DNA of 5,505 nt from Rickettsiales bacterium (GTDB lineage Bacteria; Pseudomonadota; Alphaproteobacteria; Rs-D84; CACZYB01), in assembly GCA_031255155.1 (NCBI GenBank), contig JAIRTB010000098.1, positions 1 through 5,505 on the forward strand, read 5' to 3'. Positions 4,682 to 5,505 of the stretch are shown piece after piece; within the stretch, counting starts at the first letter, position 1; the number at the start of each line of letters is the position of its first letter. The notes under the pieces are model-generated. The model saw only the letters and a list, made by a program, of their open reading frames with translations, ran no database searches and was not told where the DNA came from. A program made the translations under genes and the position numbers.

Positions 4682-5505
4682 ATGTTGAAGTTGAATCATA
4701 GGACCCAGGCGGGCGCGGCGGTATTGTTCTGCGCAATGTCGCTGATGGTGGGTTTCTCTCGCACAAGCGGAGGATACGGGCGCGCTCCGTCCACGGATTT
4801 CGAAGAAAAGCTCTCCGCCCGGCCTACAAACGCGCTGTCCGCGTTGCTCGACGATCTGCACGGTCTTACCGAAACGGCCGAGCTTCCTGTGAAAAAGGGC
4901 GACTCGCTGGCCTCGCTCCTCTCGTCCAAAGGCGTGGATTACGCGCAGATTCTCGATATAGCGAAAGGGCTCGAAGACACTATGAATCCGAATGGATTGC
5001 GGCCGGATTCCGATATGTTGTTCGTGAAATACCGCCCCCGGGCGGGCAGCTCGCCCGAGGTTCTGCTGCTGGAAATAGAACGCTCCCCGGTCTATAAGGT
5101 GATAGTCTCCGCCTCCGAGAATGGCTGGGTGTCGCGCGAGGTCCATATAGAGCATCAAACCCGGCTGGTCAGGCGCTCCGGCAGGATAACCAAAGGGGCC
5201 AGCCTGATCGAAACGGCGTCCCAGGCCGGCATCCCGTATAATATAGTCGATAAATTCTATGATGTGTTCAGCTTCGATATAGACTTCGAGCGCGACATAT
5301 ACCCCGGGGACGATTTTTCGGTCATGTATAGGGAAAGATACGGCCCCGACGGCCGGTATCTGGGCAATGGAGAGCTTGTGTTCGCAAGCATCTATCTAAA
5401 TTCGCGCCGGGCCGAGTTGAAGTTGTATATGTTCGAGGACGAGCGCGGACGCATATCCTATTATGACGAAGAGGGCCGCTCCGCCGTCAAGACGCTTAAA
5501 AAAAC
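4682..5505 (+). CDS. M23/LytM-type murein endopeptidase, N-terminal part (cut by window end)
   Basis: The visible 274 residues match the N-terminal half of MepM/Csd3-like cell-wall hydrolases, which cut peptide cross-links in peptidoglycan from the periplasm. Residues 9-25 are a hydrophobic signal or anchor segment after a basic start (MLKLNHRTQ). Residues about 68-118 (LPVKKGDSLASLLSSKGVD and NPNGLRPDSDMLFV) form an OapA/LysM-like domain. Residues 167-217 (GRITKGASLIETASQAGIPY, then VFSFDIDFERDIYPGDDFSV) are the second, Csd3-like domain. Residues 255-274 (RGRISYYDEEGRSAVKTLKK) lead into the catalytic LytM domain, which lies beyond the window, so the zinc ligands (HxxxD, HxH) cannot be checked. 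The ATG at 4682 has AGGA 4 bases upstream, a short gap. An ATG at 4666 is in another frame and closes after 11 codons. Confidence 0.88.
   Translation, partial: MLKLNHRTQAGAAVLFCAMSLMVGFSRTSGGYGRAPSTDFEEKLSARPTNALSALLDDLHGLTETAELPVKKGDSLASLLSSKGVDYAQILDIAKGLEDTMNPNGLRPDSDMLFVKYRPRAGSSPEVLLLEIERSPVYKVIVSASENGWVSREVHIEHQTRLVRRSGRITKGASLIETASQAGIPYNIVDKFYDVFSFDIDFERDIYPGDDFSVMYRERYGPDGRYLGNGELVFASIYLNSRRAELKLYMFEDERGRISYYDEEGRSAVKTLKK

Noticed and set aside
4666..4701. 11-codon ORF overlapping the M23 gene start as an upstream regulatory ORF
   Set aside because: It has no ribosome site of its own, and its overlap with the true start is explained by chance.
4664..5158. Minus-strand open frame of 164 codons opposite the M23 gene
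   Set aside because: Its coding partner on the plus strand matches M23 N-terminal domains throughout; this frame has no recognisable motif.

Overview
The window looks like a piece of a bacterial chromosome, most likely from an alphaproteobacterium. The support is the alphaproteobacterial style of bL28 and of the zinc-free bL33, together with a lipoprotein of a type I associate with that class. This is judged from memory of the families; no search was run.

Layout. (1) Positions 1-1694, + strand: the 3' end of a DUF318-type permease, then larC split into two overlapping genes (larC1 and larC2), then a 21-codon ORF that may be the stump of a further operon gene. LarC inserts nickel into the pyridinium cofactor of lactate racemase-type enzymes. 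LarC1 carries a very His-rich linker. (2) Positions 1691-3038, - strand: a lipoprotein gene followed by a gene with a RusA-like DxDN..K motif; this pair converges on the lar genes. (3) Positions 3233-3698, - strand: rpmB-rpmG, the ribosomal proteins bL28 and bL33, one base apart and behind a good sigma70-type promoter. (4) Positions 3837-3971, + strand: a 44-codon ORF whose first ~25 residues look like the start of a ClbS/DfsB (DUF1706) protein, probably a decayed remnant. (5) Positions 3956-4591, - strand: an HD-domain phosphohydrolase whose promoter places the transcript start at or next to its ATG, so it may be leaderless. (6) Position 4682 to the end, + strand: the N-terminal part of an M23/LytM-type murein endopeptidase. 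It is divergent from the HD gene and cut by the window edge before its catalytic domain.

The most interesting part is the lar end. A metal-handling-type permease, a split larC with a histidine-rich insert and a possibly truncated operon end lie beside ordinary housekeeping genes. The lar side is visibly richer in A runs than the genes to its right. The rest looks like normal core chromosome with small signs of gene decay. No complete new multi-gene system is visible. Both edge genes are incomplete, so the rest of the lar operon may lie to the left. No stretch longer than about 300 bases lacks a gene.
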